A DNA stretch of 64,000 nt from contig NC_003076.8 of NCBI RefSeq assembly GCF_000001735.4, positions 19,595,835-19,659,834 on the forward strand. The letters are read 5' to 3'. Below, one piece after another: positions 1-13,636 of this stretch. Origin of the DNA: Arabidopsis thaliana. Its lineage: Eukaryota; Streptophyta; Magnoliopsida; Brassicales; Brassicaceae. The first letter of the stretch is position 1; the number at the start of each line of letters is the position of its first letter. Position numbers and translations under genes: made by a program. Under the pieces are notes generated by a model. The model did no database searches. It was given only the letters and a program-made list of their open reading frames with translations, and had not been told where the DNA came from.

Positions 1-2497
1 TCTTCCTCTTCCTCTATCCCCCATTAGCCCTCCTTTCTTCCCTCTTGAATCCTCCCCTCCTTCTCCACCTCCTCCTCTTCCGCCTACTCCTCCGACAACT
101 TTCGCCGTCTTTCCAACTTTTCCGGCTAATATCTCCGCCTTAGTCCTCCCTCGCTCCTCTAAACCACACCACACTTCACCTACACTTCTCCTCCCAGCTC
201 TCTCCGCCGTTCTTGTCATTGCTACAGTCATAGGCTTAGCCTTGTTTCTCTACGGCCGCCACCGAGGGCAAACTCGTCATTTAAAGAACTCTCATTGTTC
301 TAGTAGCAACACAAGCAGCTATGGTGATGAACAGAGTCATATCACCACTAACTTCAACATGGCTGCTACTACTTCTCCTTCAGAAGTTTTTTACCTCAAT
401 ACAGAGGAATCTGACCATATTAGAACCGGAGGTACTTTTTTCTTGAAGCAAGACTCGCCGGAGATACGACCATTACCACCATTACCTCCTCGTAGCTTCC
501 ACCATAACAACTATGAAACAGAGGTAAACGAAGAAGACGAAGAAGAAGAAGAAGATGTGTTCTTCTCACCAATGGCTTCTCTCCCTGGCTCAGCGAACTC
601 AAGCCCTTCTCATTCATGCTCTTCCTCCTGCTCCGGTTGGGTTTCTCCAGCTAGGTCATTCTCTATCACCATGTCTCCACCAAACCCTAGATACTCAGAC
701 GCCACTAACCTCCAGTCTCCGTCACCGGAGAGACTAAGAGTAAGGAAGAACTATAACGGAAATGGGTCGTCTTCTCTAAGAATGTTTAGCTTCTGGAATC
801 AAAATATGGGATTTGGGTTTCCTCGTATCTCCTCTGCTTCTACTTCACCAGACAGAGGATTCATAAGAACACCACTTTCGTCTCTCTACTCTTCAGTTTC
901 CACTTCTCCTGATGGGTTATTCCGGAAGTTTCTCGATAGTTCGCCGCCGATTTGGAATGACTTTAGTCGGAATGTGAAGTCTGTTTTGCTCTCTCACACT
1001 GCGTCATCAAGAAGAGATTTTGTTATCAACATTGGTGAATCTTCTTCTCAACAGAGCAAAGTTCCTGCTCTTCCTCCTCCGACCAGACCACCTCCTCTTG
1101 TTCCACCGTCTCAACCTTTTGTGGTTCAAAATGATGTAAAAAAGCAATCTTTTTCAGACCAACCTCCCAAACAGCTGCATTGGGAACGTCTTAGATCGAG
1201 CTCTTCTAAGTAAGTGAAGTGAAAGTTTTCTTCTTTCTCTTTGTTTCTACTTTTGTTGATAAGAGTTTAACGAAGTCTATCTTTTCTGACTGTGCTAGAT
1301 TGAGCAAAGAGATGGTAGAGACTATGTTCATTGCAAACTCGTCAAATCCAAGAGATCTTCCGATTCAAAATCAAGTTTTAGATCCAAGAAAGGCACAGAA
1401 TATTGCTACTCTGCTTCAACTACTTAACTTAAGCACTAAGGATGTTTGTCAAGCTCTTCTTGATGGTAAAATAATCTTTAATGTATTGCCATTTGTTTTG
1501 TTTTGTTTTTGTAATGTTATTGATTTGTGTTCTTTGAGTTATTGATTTAGGTGACTGTGATGTACTTGGAGCTGAACTTCTTGAGTGTTTATCAAGATTA
1601 GCACCTAGTAAAGAAGAAGAGAGGAAGTTGAAGAGCTTTAGTGATGGTTCAGAGATTGGTCCAGCTGAGAGGTTTCTTAAGGAATTGCTTCATGTGCCTT
1701 TTGTGTTTAAACGTGTTGATGCATTGCTTTTTGTGGCTAATTTCCATTCGGAGATCAAACGTCTCAGAAAATCATTCAGTGTTGTTCAGGTAATGCTGAT
1801 GATTGCGGATTTACATATTTGTGTCTAATGATGTAATCTTATGTTATGTCTCATTACTCATTAAACTTATCTGCTTTTGCAGGTTGCTTGTGAAGAACTA
1901 AGAAATAGTAGAATGTTTTCGATACTTCTTGAAGCTATACTGAAGACAGGAAACATGATGAGTGTTAGAACAAACCGCTGTGGGGATGCGGATGCCTTCA
2001 AACTCGACACGCTCCTCAAGCTCGTTGATGTCAAGGGATTAGATGGAAGAAGCAGTCTCTTGCATTTTGTTGTTCAGGAAATGATGAAATCAGAAGGCAG
2101 TGTGAGAGCTTTAGAAGGCATCAGAAACCTGAATACAGAACTGAGCAATGTCAAGAAATCGGCAGACATTGAGTATGGTGTACTAAGAAGCAATGTGTCA
2201 AGGATTTGCCAAGGACTCAAGAACATTGAAGCGCTTTTGCTACTTAGCGAGGAGAGTGGTTCATATGGAGATCAATGGCTGAAGTTCAAGGAGAGGATGA
2301 CCCGGTTCTTGAAAACCGCTGCAGAGGAGATTGTGAAGATTAAAATACGAGAAAGTTCAACGCTCTCTGCATTGGAAGAGGTCACAGAGCAGTTCCATGG
2401 AGATGCTTCCAAGGAAGGTCACACAATGAGAATCTTCATGATTGTGAGAGACTTCCTGTCTGTTCTAGACCAAGTGTGTAAGGAAATGGGAGACTGA
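1..2497 (+). CDS. FH9: Formin-like protein 9 (class I plant formin), 5' end cut by the window
   Basis: Class I formins are membrane-anchored actin nucleators that bind barbed ends through an FH2 domain. The reading frame is open from base 2. It encodes a proline-rich outer segment (runs such as SPPSPPPPLPPTPP), then a membrane helix at about 201-255 (ALSAVLVIATVIGLALFLY), a cytosolic serine- and acid-rich linker, a proline stretch (PPPTRPPPLVPP) and the FH2 domain starting near QLHWERL. Exons join in phase: 2-1209, 1299-1465, 1551-1789, 1883-2497, each intron GT..AG. The exon 1/2 join gives SSSKLSKEMVETMF, typical FH2. The signal peptide and start codon lie left of the window. The identification as FH9 (At5g48360) is from memory of the family and locus order. 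The next gene is convergent, with about 330 bp between stop codons. Confidence 0.92.
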
Positions 2498-2831
2498 TTC
2501 CCATTGTAAGATTTTTAATGTAATGATTAGGAACGCATCTCTAGTTTCATTGTATTGTAACCAGTATGACTAACGCCATTTCTGGATAATTCTGTATGAG
2601 TTTTTGGAAGACAATTCATTAGGTTTTGATGCTATGATTCTAATTTTGATGCTTTAACATGTTACCCTTACGACAAGCACAAATCAATGAGTTGCACAAG
2701 TAAGCCATATCTTTGGTCATATTAGCGAATCGTTTAGATACAGTAGAAATGCATCTACATTTCTAGTTAATTTGTGGTCAGAGGATAAACCTGATAAGCC
2801 AGGTCTTTTAAACATAGAAACACCATAACCA
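2498..2831. other. Convergent 3' flanks of FH9 and the thioesterase gene
   Basis: This stretch holds the 3' UTRs of the two genes that end head-on here. It is AT-rich, with no reading frame or repeat that I can support. Confidence 0.6.
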
Positions 2832-4678
2832 TTACTGAAGAATTGTGCCTACACATTGTTGTTTGCTTGACTTCAAAGCTTCTGCATCCATGCGCTCGAG
2901 GATATGACGAGCTTCTTCCTCTGTGGCAGGAACTACATTTCGAAGTTTAAACCCATTGTTTCTGGCCTTTGCCTCTGGCCTTACAGTGAACTTGAAGTAG
3001 AATGTATTTGAAACCTACATCATATGTAACAGAAAAGAGACCTCAAAATTAACATAATGAGCTTCAAATCTGATAAGGTTCAAGAAATTTTGGCATGAAG
3101 ATAGAATCAGTGAGCAAGTTCAATTTTAACAACCGTTTAAGAAAGCTCCATCATCAAGTTAGAATTTTACCTCACTGGAGCGAATCTCTGGACTTGTAAC
3201 ATGAGCAACAACTTCGATATTGATGAGCGGACAATCCTGTTTATCCAGTTGAGTGTAAAGAACACAGGATTTGAAACGTAAGAAATCCCCGACGTCCACC
3301 TGTCATTTAAGTCCATTAAGCGTAAGTTTACACAGAAGACGAACGTGAACAAGAAGATAATGGTAAGAAGTGATTTGGTTACAAACCGGTCTTAGGAAAT
3401 CGACGTGATCAACTTCTAAGAAGTAAGGCACTAGACCCGCAAACGTATAAGCAGTAGAGAAAGCCAACTCAAATGCTCTATGCATTAAAAACCCTCCAAA
3501 GATCCTACCATGGATGTTCCTCTGCTGCGGTTGGCATATCAGCGAATTCTCAAGACGAGTGTCTTTAAGAAGAATGCTGTTTCTGTCAGCAAGAGCTGGC
3601 ATGTCAGAGAAAATCCTTCCTTCAGCCAACCAAGCCTCAAGCTTCTTACACTCCCCGTGATCAAATTCCCTTCTGTCACCTCCTCTCTTCTTCTTCCTTA
3701 AGTTATTCCTAGCTTCAGCTTCCTCAAAGAGAAGTTTCTCAACCTCGGTTTCAGGAGAAAGACGGTTGATAGGAGCAGCTTTACCAGTCTTAGAATCACG
3801 CGCCACAAAAATGAAATTTGCAGTTAAAGCAACAGAATCTGAAGAAGCCTTGACATCTTCTGAAAACAACAACAACAACAAAACAGAAGTCTTTTAATTT
3901 CTAGTTTCAAGATACATGCTTGTAAGTTGAATTAGTAGACGACTATACACATACTCAATTCGGATTGCATAACTTCGAGTTGAATCTCGATAGATGAACG
4001 ACCAACCCAAATGACAGAAGCAACAATCTTGAGATCAATGTCGACACAAATCGGCTTCTTTAAGACAATCTTATGAACAGAAGCTGTAACAAGCAAGAGT
4101 GGCCTCGTTGTACTATCATCATCAGAACAATGCTGTATCACAATGTACAGACACATTCAAATACACAATAAGATCACTAAAACCTATACTAGAAACATAG
4201 TCAGAAAATCAAATACACAATAAGATCACTAAAACCTATAATACAACCATAGTCAGAGGACAGAGATTCACAGTATCCTAAAAAAGGATCAAACTTTATC
4301 ACTCAATTTGGCAAATGAAGATACCTTGACGGAGATAGTGCCGGCTAAAGCATCGAGATCTTCGAGCAAGATCCCGATACGGACCTCGTTCCAAGGATCT
4401 CTGTATTGCTCTCTGAGAATGAAATCAGTGGAGAAAGGGTAGAAAATGGTGGTACGGCTATGAGAAGGAGTTCTGGTGAGAAGCTGGCTCTGTGGTGGAG
4501 CGTCTTTAGGAGGATCGAGAAGAGATTCGAAGATTTTGGATCTGGCTTCCCAAAGAGCGGTGGTGACAGGTGAATGGTACATACCTGGCCATAAGCTTAA
4601 GGGTTTTCGGGTTGGGTCAGAGGTGGAGGATGGTGAAGCGAAGGTGGAGACGACGGAGATGGGTCTTGGGGAATTCAT
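2832..4678 (-). CDS. Acyl-CoA thioesterase with two hotdog domains (ACOT9/10-like)
   Basis: It is predicted to hydrolyse acyl-CoA to free fatty acid and CoA. Five exons join in phase on the minus strand: 4325-4678, 3955-4132, 3387-3859, 3171-3299, 2832-3014, giving about 438 residues from the ATG at 4678. The first hotdog region contains YRDPWNEVRIGILLEDLDAL. The second contains HGRIFGGFLMHRAFELAF, the HGRxFGG signature of this thioesterase family, followed by a long helix. The C-terminal part (FLRFKSCVLYTQLD, then INIEVVAHVTSPE) completes the second hotdog. The N terminus is Ser/Thr/Pro-rich and could be a mild organellar presequence, which is uncertain. It corresponds by position to At5g48370. 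Its first intron contains a recent 52-bp tandem repeat, listed separately. Acyl chain preference cannot be read from sequence. Confidence 0.88.
4157..4258. repeat. 52-bp tandem direct repeat in a thioesterase intron
   Basis: Two adjacent copies, 4157-4208 and 4209-4258, both begin TCAAATACACAATAAGATCA and end in CATAGTCAGA. They differ at only a few bases, so the duplication is young. It lies within the intron between exons 1 and 2. Confidence 0.9.
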
Positions 4679-5549
4679 GGTTGGGTGAAGAAAGTGAGAA
4701 GCTTTGTTTCTGGGTTTTTGAAAATGGGGGAAGGTGAAAGAGAAGATGGTGAATCATTCAAAGGAAGGACATTGTTTGATTTTTAGTTCCTTTGACTTTG
4801 GAGTTTTTTTAGATTGTTTCTTTTTTTGACATTTGCTTTAGTGTTTTTTTTTTTACAAGGTTAGCTTAAAGAGCACTCTGTCTGATTCTCATCAAACATT
4901 CTTTATTTTCTTTGTCTTTTTTTCTAATTTTACAATCAACAATTTCAATAAAATTTGAGAACGTATGCATGTTGATTAAGCTTGTTAAAATTATGTTATT
5001 GTGTGTTTCTTCTACACTTACAAATGGTATTGGAGCCTTACCTAGCACAAGAAGATATTCAATCTTAGGGAAAGAGACTGTAAAGAACATGGAGATACGA
5101 TGGTTCATAATTCATTGGTGTTGGTCGACCAACATTCTTGGATGCCCTAAGCTACGACATTGGATAATCAAGATATGATGCCTAAGATCATAGGGATTCA
5201 TCAGAACGTTTAGACATCGGTTGTTTGAATCTGAATGTGAGTCTCCAAACTAATTTATTGGAGACGGCTATGTCGCAACAAAGTCTACAACAGAATGGTT
5301 AAAACTTAAAACATAAATTAAAAAGTGTCGAGATTCAGTGCTCTAGGCCTTAAGCATGGCAATAATTTCCTCCCTTTTCTTATATCATAACTCGTTAAAC
5401 ATCAACAAAGAGGTCCAAACGAACAATAAGGATGAATATATAACTCAAATCGTCAGTCACTAGATGAATTATGCTTCGAATGAAGGGAACGCTCCTTTGT
5501 CCTTTCTATGGAGCAAGTAGAAAGGGGAGACATGAAATGATCTTGATGG
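4679..5549. other. Upstream region of the thioesterase gene and 3' flank of TGG3
   Basis: Both neighbours are on the minus strand, so this holds the thioesterase promoter and leader (right of 4678) and the decayed end of the myrosinase pseudogene. The ORFs in it are short and show no family signature. Confidence 0.5.
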
Positions 5550-8749
<3,200 letters not shown>

Positions 8750-10698
8750 TCAACGAGCAACTATGAGCTCTTCAATGAAATCGCCTTCACCTGATTCAGA
8801 TGGGATTAAGATATCATCATCGGCGGTGAAGTTGTAGCTCTCTCCAATGGCTCTTAGAAGCTGATAAACTTCAAACATGGTTGGCCTCTGCTTTGCTATT
8901 TCCGGTAGAACGCAGTTGCATGCTACTTTGAGTACTTTGAAGATTTCATCATCCACACCGTTCCCAAGTAAGGACCTGTCGATTGCTTCCTGCAGTTTTG
9001 ATTCACTTGATAGCTTTGTAATCCATTCCACGAGGTTACCCTTGAAGTTTTCTTCCTCAGCTTTTTCTTCAGATACTTTTGTTACACTCGTTGCTTTTTG
9101 GCCCGTTACTAGCTCTAGAAGCACAACACCGAAGCTGTAGACATCTCCTTTTGGAGTTGCAACCATGGTTCTTGAATACTCGGGAGCAACATAACCGAAA
9201 TCCCCAAATTCTCCATTGACGAATGTGCTTAAATGGGTATCAATTGGGTTCATCAGCCTAGCTAGACCGAAATCCGAGATCTTTGGCTCAAACTCTGCAG
9301 TCAACAATATGCATTTCGAGCTTATGTTGCGATGGATGATTCTCGGGTTGCAGCTATGATGAAGCCATGCCAATCCTTTTGCCGTCCCAATCGCGATTTT
9401 CAGCCTTGAAGGCCAATCCAAGGGCTTGAAGGATTCTTCATCTGCAGGATGTAACTGATCATAAAGGTAACCGTTTGCCATGTACTCATACATTAGAAGC
9501 CTCTCCTTATTGGCAACACAATAGCCCAAGAGAGGGACTAAGTTTCTGTTTTTAACAGAGCCCAAAGTCTTCATCTCTGCATCAAACTCTTTCTCAGAGC
9601 GTTGAGAATCCTGCAACCTCTTTATCATAAGTAGAGACCCGTCTTCAAGCCTACCTTTGTACATAGTTCCTGTTCTTCCTGTTGCAATGATATTATCTTT
9701 CTTGAATTCCTCTGTTGCCTTCATAAGATCGCTTAATTTCATCTTTGAAACCGATTTCTTAAACATGAAAACCTGAACATTCACAAAAGCACCAAACATA
9801 TATCATAAATTTAGAACATAACCACATACAGCAAAATTCAAATCAATGATGTTTTTACCTTAACACCTTTCTGTCCTTTCAAGCTCTTTGCCCATCTGTT
9901 TCCTTCAGGATCATCCTGCTTCTTCCGAACAGCACCCAATTTACGGAAATAGAAGAACAAAACAACCCCAACGACTAATGCTGCTGCAGTCAGTCCACCA
10001 ACTGCCGCTATAATAACAACTTTACCACGAGAGCTAGAAGCACTCTTACAGTCATCTAGAGGCTTACCACACAGATCCAGGTTATTAGCAAACAATTCCT
10101 GCTTAAACTGCAAGGTTTGGTTGAAATTTGGGATAGGACCAACGAGACGATTGTCAGACACAGAGAATGTTTTGAGCCGTCCAAGTTGCGCTAGCTGGGG
10201 AGGAAGAGTACCCGTGAACTGGTTATGCTGAAGCATAAGAGTGTTCAAAAAGGTAATGTTGGAGATCAACATAGGGATTTCACCAGAGAAGCTATTGTAG
10301 GAGAGGTCTAGAATCGTAACAAGTGGAATCAAGGTGCTAATGTTGGCTGGTAAAGGTCCAGAGAAGTTGTTTCTAGAAAGATCTAAACCAGTGAGATCAG
10401 CACATAGCTTAACCGCAGGAGGAAACACTCCTCTAAGACCATAACCAGATAGCTTAATACTCAAAACCCTATTCTCATCATCATGCCAACAAGTCACACC
10501 ACTGAACTTGCAGATATAACCAGCAGTCTCGTTGCCAAAAACCCAAGTCGATAAATATCTATTTGGATCCTCTACTTGAGATTTAAAGGTCCTTAAGCAA
10601 TCTATGTTGGCCTGATCCGCGTCAACCAAGCTCGAGAGTAGCAGCAAACAGAGACAATTATAGAGCCAGATTACAAAAACTAACCTACCCATCATCAT
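8750..10698 (-). CDS. BIR1: BAK1-interacting receptor-like kinase 1 (LRR receptor kinase)
   Basis: It is a plasma-membrane LRR receptor-like kinase known to bind BAK1 and restrain cell death and SOBIR1-dependent defence. Two exons, 9859-10698 and 8750-9772, join at GVK/VFMF to give 620 residues. Order: signal peptide (to about residue 25), an N-terminal cap with the CKFSGVTC cysteine pair, about five LRRs ([16 protein letters not shown] and similar), a closing [10 protein letters not shown] motif, a membrane helix ([20 protein letters not shown]) and the kinase. The glycine loop reads GRTGTMYKG, the VAIK-type lysine is in LLMIKRL, and the activation segment starts SDFGLA. The catalytic loop reads HRNISSKC, so Asn stands where HRD has Asp. 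The ATG at 10698 was chosen because the in-frame extension upstream starts only with GTG. It matches At5g48380. Confidence 0.96.
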
Positions 10699-10753
10699 AA
10701 ATCCACTAAATTCCACAAAATGTGTAAAATCTCTATGAACTACAGCAACAAAA

Positions 10754-10777
10754 TCAAGGGTTCTCTTCGATGAGCAT
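10754..10777 (-). promoter_or_regulatory. Short upstream ORF in the BIR1 leader (MLIEENP)
   Basis: An ATG at 10777 on the minus strand opens a seven-codon ORF ending at TGA (10754), 55 bases before the BIR1 start. It lies in the exon just downstream of a predicted leader intron (acceptor at 10785), so it should be in the mature mRNA. That it affects translation is inference. Confidence 0.55.
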
Positions 10778-10784
10778 CAAAATC

Positions 10785-10913
10785 CTGTAAGCAAATAAAA
10801 AAAAATCAAAACTTTATTAGCAACAACGAAAATTGGATTATCGCCAGCGAATCAAAAAGACTAAAGCGATCTTTAAAATTGAAGTTGACTTAGAAAAATT
10901 TACAACAACTTAC
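10785..10913 (-). other. Predicted 5' UTR intron of BIR1
   Basis: On the minus strand GATTC|GTAAGTTG at 10914/10913 is a near-consensus donor, and CTTACAG|GATTTTG at 10785/10784 is a good acceptor. They bound a 129-bp AT-rich intron that contains a W-box (TTGACT, 10885-10890). Confidence 0.5.
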
Positions 10914-11418
10914 GAATCAAAATCAGAAACACAAAACGAAAGCTTTGGTCTTTGTAGTCGTCGTTGTCGTGGTGGTGGTGCTCTTGTTCATAAGTGTTGA
11001 AGAGCACAATGAAGAAGGAGAAGAAAATCGCATCTGTGGCTAAGTGGTTATGAATGATGATGATGATGATGATGAAGAAAGGAGTTGGGAATAATTTAAT
11101 AAAGGAGTCGTCTTTGTGAGTGAGTTGACTGGGACTTTGGATCGTCGTCGTCGTCTAGTGAAAGTTCGTGAAGAATGGGGCAAAGAAAAGAGAGACACTG
11201 ATGATGAGAACGCAATGACTCCCAACAAAAACCAAATCGGTCTTTGCGCGTTAAATGTTTTTTTTTTCTTTCTTCTCTTTTTGACTTTTCAACATCATCA
11301 TATATATTATCTTGTTTGTTAGGAGATGGACAAATTTTTCTTCCATTTGGTATTTTTCGCTTTTCATTCGTTTTTAGATAATTCTGGATATTTTGTAAAT
11401 GGTTTTGGTGTTTTGACC
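10885..11418. promoter_or_regulatory. W-box cluster upstream of BIR1
   Basis: TTGAC[CT] cores read on the + strand lie at 10885-10890, 11125-11130, 11281-11286 and 11413-11418. WRKY factors bind this core, and BIR1 is a defence-related gene, so the cluster is a plausible control region. Occupancy is not shown by sequence. Confidence 0.45.
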
Positions 11419-11419
11419 A

Positions 11420-12660
11420 AATCAAAGAATGGAATATGACATTTACAAGAAATGTTTTCTTGGTATTAGTTTTTGACAAATACCAATGCATAATAATTTG
11501 TATCACAAAAATTGAATATCATGTCACATATTTAAATACTTATTAGGAGTAGTACTTATTTTGTTGTTGTTGGAATCTTTAAATTATGGGTTGACAGTTA
11601 TATATATATATATATATATAAAAAGCTTGTTCATTTAGCAGATGTACCCGCCAACCACGGTTCAGCAAACACCCCAAAATGTTAATTCGTGTTGTTTATG
11701 TATTGTCAGTTTGTAACATAACGATTTTAGAAATTTTACAGAGTGTTTATATACAGAGACTCTAATACCATGTAGACTAAGAGTATATCGAATATATGAA
11801 ACAAGATGATTACAGAGTGTTTATATACAAAGACTAGAAAGCTACTGAAGGAAACTTAATATTGTATACAATGATTATGAGCAATTAACGTGATTGACGA
11901 TATTGATTCTCTTCATTATCTTGATTGATATGATTATCCTTGATAGTCAGTTTGTAACATAACGATTTTAGAGAGGAGATAAACCACGAATCACAACCTC
12001 TAGTCTCTCCCAAGCCAAATCCGCCATTCGTGACCTGAACCAACTTCGAAATTCATTTGATATTTGTAATGTTTTGTACCAAATCATTCACCATATATAA
12101 TACAATTGTAGAATTCCAACAATTTGGGAAGTTGTAAGATTTATTTACTCTTGGTTTAGTCTTTCCTCTTTGACAAATACCAATGTATAACCAAACTATA
12201 TTTTCATTGTTGCTCTTATTAAGAAAACAATCATATATAAATTTTGCATTCAAAAAAATTAGACACATAGTTTCATCCTTGGAGACAATTTATATGATCG
12301 AAACATCCGATGAAGAATATCAGTCTATGAAAGATTGTGCAATCTAGTTTTTTCCCCATTATAACATAGCCTTAAGCATGAAGCCAAAGCTTCGTCAACA
12401 GGTTAAAAAGATTGGGTGTTTGGTAAAAAAAGTTAAGGAATTTAAAGAGTGATTGATACACATAGATGGTGAATATACCAATTAATAGAAAAAAAGGAGG
12501 AAAGAGTAAATTACAAGTTCCCGGCAGTTTCAGACAAACTCACGTGACGCAAACTTTAAAGGGTTTGACTAGAGCCACATAAGCTGTCTGGTCCGAACCA
12601 GATATGATAGTGAAGAACGAGCCATTAAACCACACCAGTCTCTCTCACGTGCCAACTAAG
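11420..12660. other. Intergenic region between BIR1 and FRL3 with dispersed direct repeats
   Basis: No coding gene is visible. It holds a TA microsatellite at 11599-11620. The 26-base phrase GTCAGTTTGTAACATAACGA..TTTTAG occurs at about 11705 and 11946, and ACAGAGTGTTTATATACA occurs at about 11738 and 11812. ACAAATACCAATG occurs near 11476 and 12175. These look like remnants of local duplication. Confidence 0.6.
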
Positions 12661-12698
12661 TAAAATTGGGTGTGCTTAATAAAGTGTCTGTTATAAAT
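12541..12698 (+). promoter_or_regulatory. FRL3 core promoter with two G-boxes and a TATA box
   Basis: CACGTG G-boxes lie at 12541-12546 and 12646-12651, and a TATA element (TATAAAT) lies at 12692-12698. The TATA position predicts a transcript start near 12725, which puts the CT-rich tract (about 12770-12787) and the upstream ORF in the leader. Confidence 0.55.
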
Positions 12699-12821
12699 CG
12701 CTTTGCTTCCTTTTATTTTGCCTCTCTTCTACTTTCCTCTTTCCTTTTTAGGGATTTCACTTTCCTCTTCTCTCTCTCTCTCTCTCTGCCTAACCTCGAT
12801 TTCTCTCGATCGCTCTTCACC

Positions 12822-12851
12822 ATGGATCTACGATCATGTGGTCCTTCTTGA
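12822..12851 (+). promoter_or_regulatory. Upstream ORF MDLRSCGPS in the FRL3 leader
   Basis: An ATG in a strong context (CACCATGG) opens a nine-codon ORF ending TGA, about 785 bases before the FRL3 start in genomic DNA. It sits just after the CT-rich leader tract. A leader intron probably lies between it and the main ATG: acceptor-like TTTGTAG occurs near 13451, and TTTAG occurs near 13625. Confidence 0.5.
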
Positions 12852-13636
12852 AGTTTTTTGATCTCTTCTTCTTACGGGTTTTTACTTCGTTTGATTTTCC
12901 TGGTAAAGTTGCTTTTTTTTTATCTTCTCTTGAGGTATATACTTTTTTTTTGTTTTGAGTTCATGTTCGTGTTCTCTTCACTGTAGCTAGGGTTTGTTGA
13001 TTTCTCCACAATATAGCTCAAAATTTCTGCTATGACCTTGAATTTTGGTCGTGAAGTTTGTTTATGTGATGGATTAAGCTGGGATTTCATAGAATCACTG
13101 AATCAGCTTGCTTGTTTCTACTCTCATTTCGTCATCTACTCTTCTCTTAATCTGTATTTGTATTATTTCAGCTAATTTTTTTATAAGTACGTCTGATTAG
13201 TTCTTGAGGTTGAATTATCTTTGTGACTAAAAAATAGTGTGAATTTTTCTTGAATGGATTCATTTTTTTGGGGGTTTCTTGTTCATTTGTCTTTACTTGC
13301 CTTGTAGGCCATTTTCTTACATAGTTGTCCACTATGACTTGTACGGTCTTGTTACAGAGCTAATTTGTTTTTATCTTTAACGAGTGATATTGTCATTGGA
13401 TAGTTTTGACTGATCTTTGTTTATCTGTTCTTGATGATTTTTTTTTTTGTAGTTGTTTGTTGTTCAAGGATCGAGATTTCGTGGAGCTCTCTATTCGCAG
13501 CTTGGAGATTGGACTTGTTTGAATTGGTAACAATATTGTGTCTGGCCTCTAATGTCGTTGTACTCATGTTTGTTTTTATTTGTTCGGGACTTTTTAATCA
13601 TTACTTAAATTTCCGTTTTATTTAGGCTCTTTTGTG
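12852..13636 (+). other. FRL3 leader and probable 5' UTR intron
   Basis: This is a T-rich stretch without a usable ORF between the upstream ORF and the FRL3 start. Donor-like CCTG|GTAAAG near 12902 and acceptors near 13451 and 13625 suggest a leader intron of about 550-720 bp. The exact junctions cannot be fixed from sequence alone. Confidence 0.45.

Noticed and set aside
10699-10716. Longer BIR1 N terminus beginning MEFSGF
   Set aside because: Its first codon is GTG; the ATG at 10698 gives the expected 620-residue protein with a good signal peptide.
11096-11506. 136-codon ORF on the minus strand upstream of BIR1
   Set aside because: It is low-complexity, lies in AT-rich promoter or leader sequence, and has no family features; it overlaps W-box sites.
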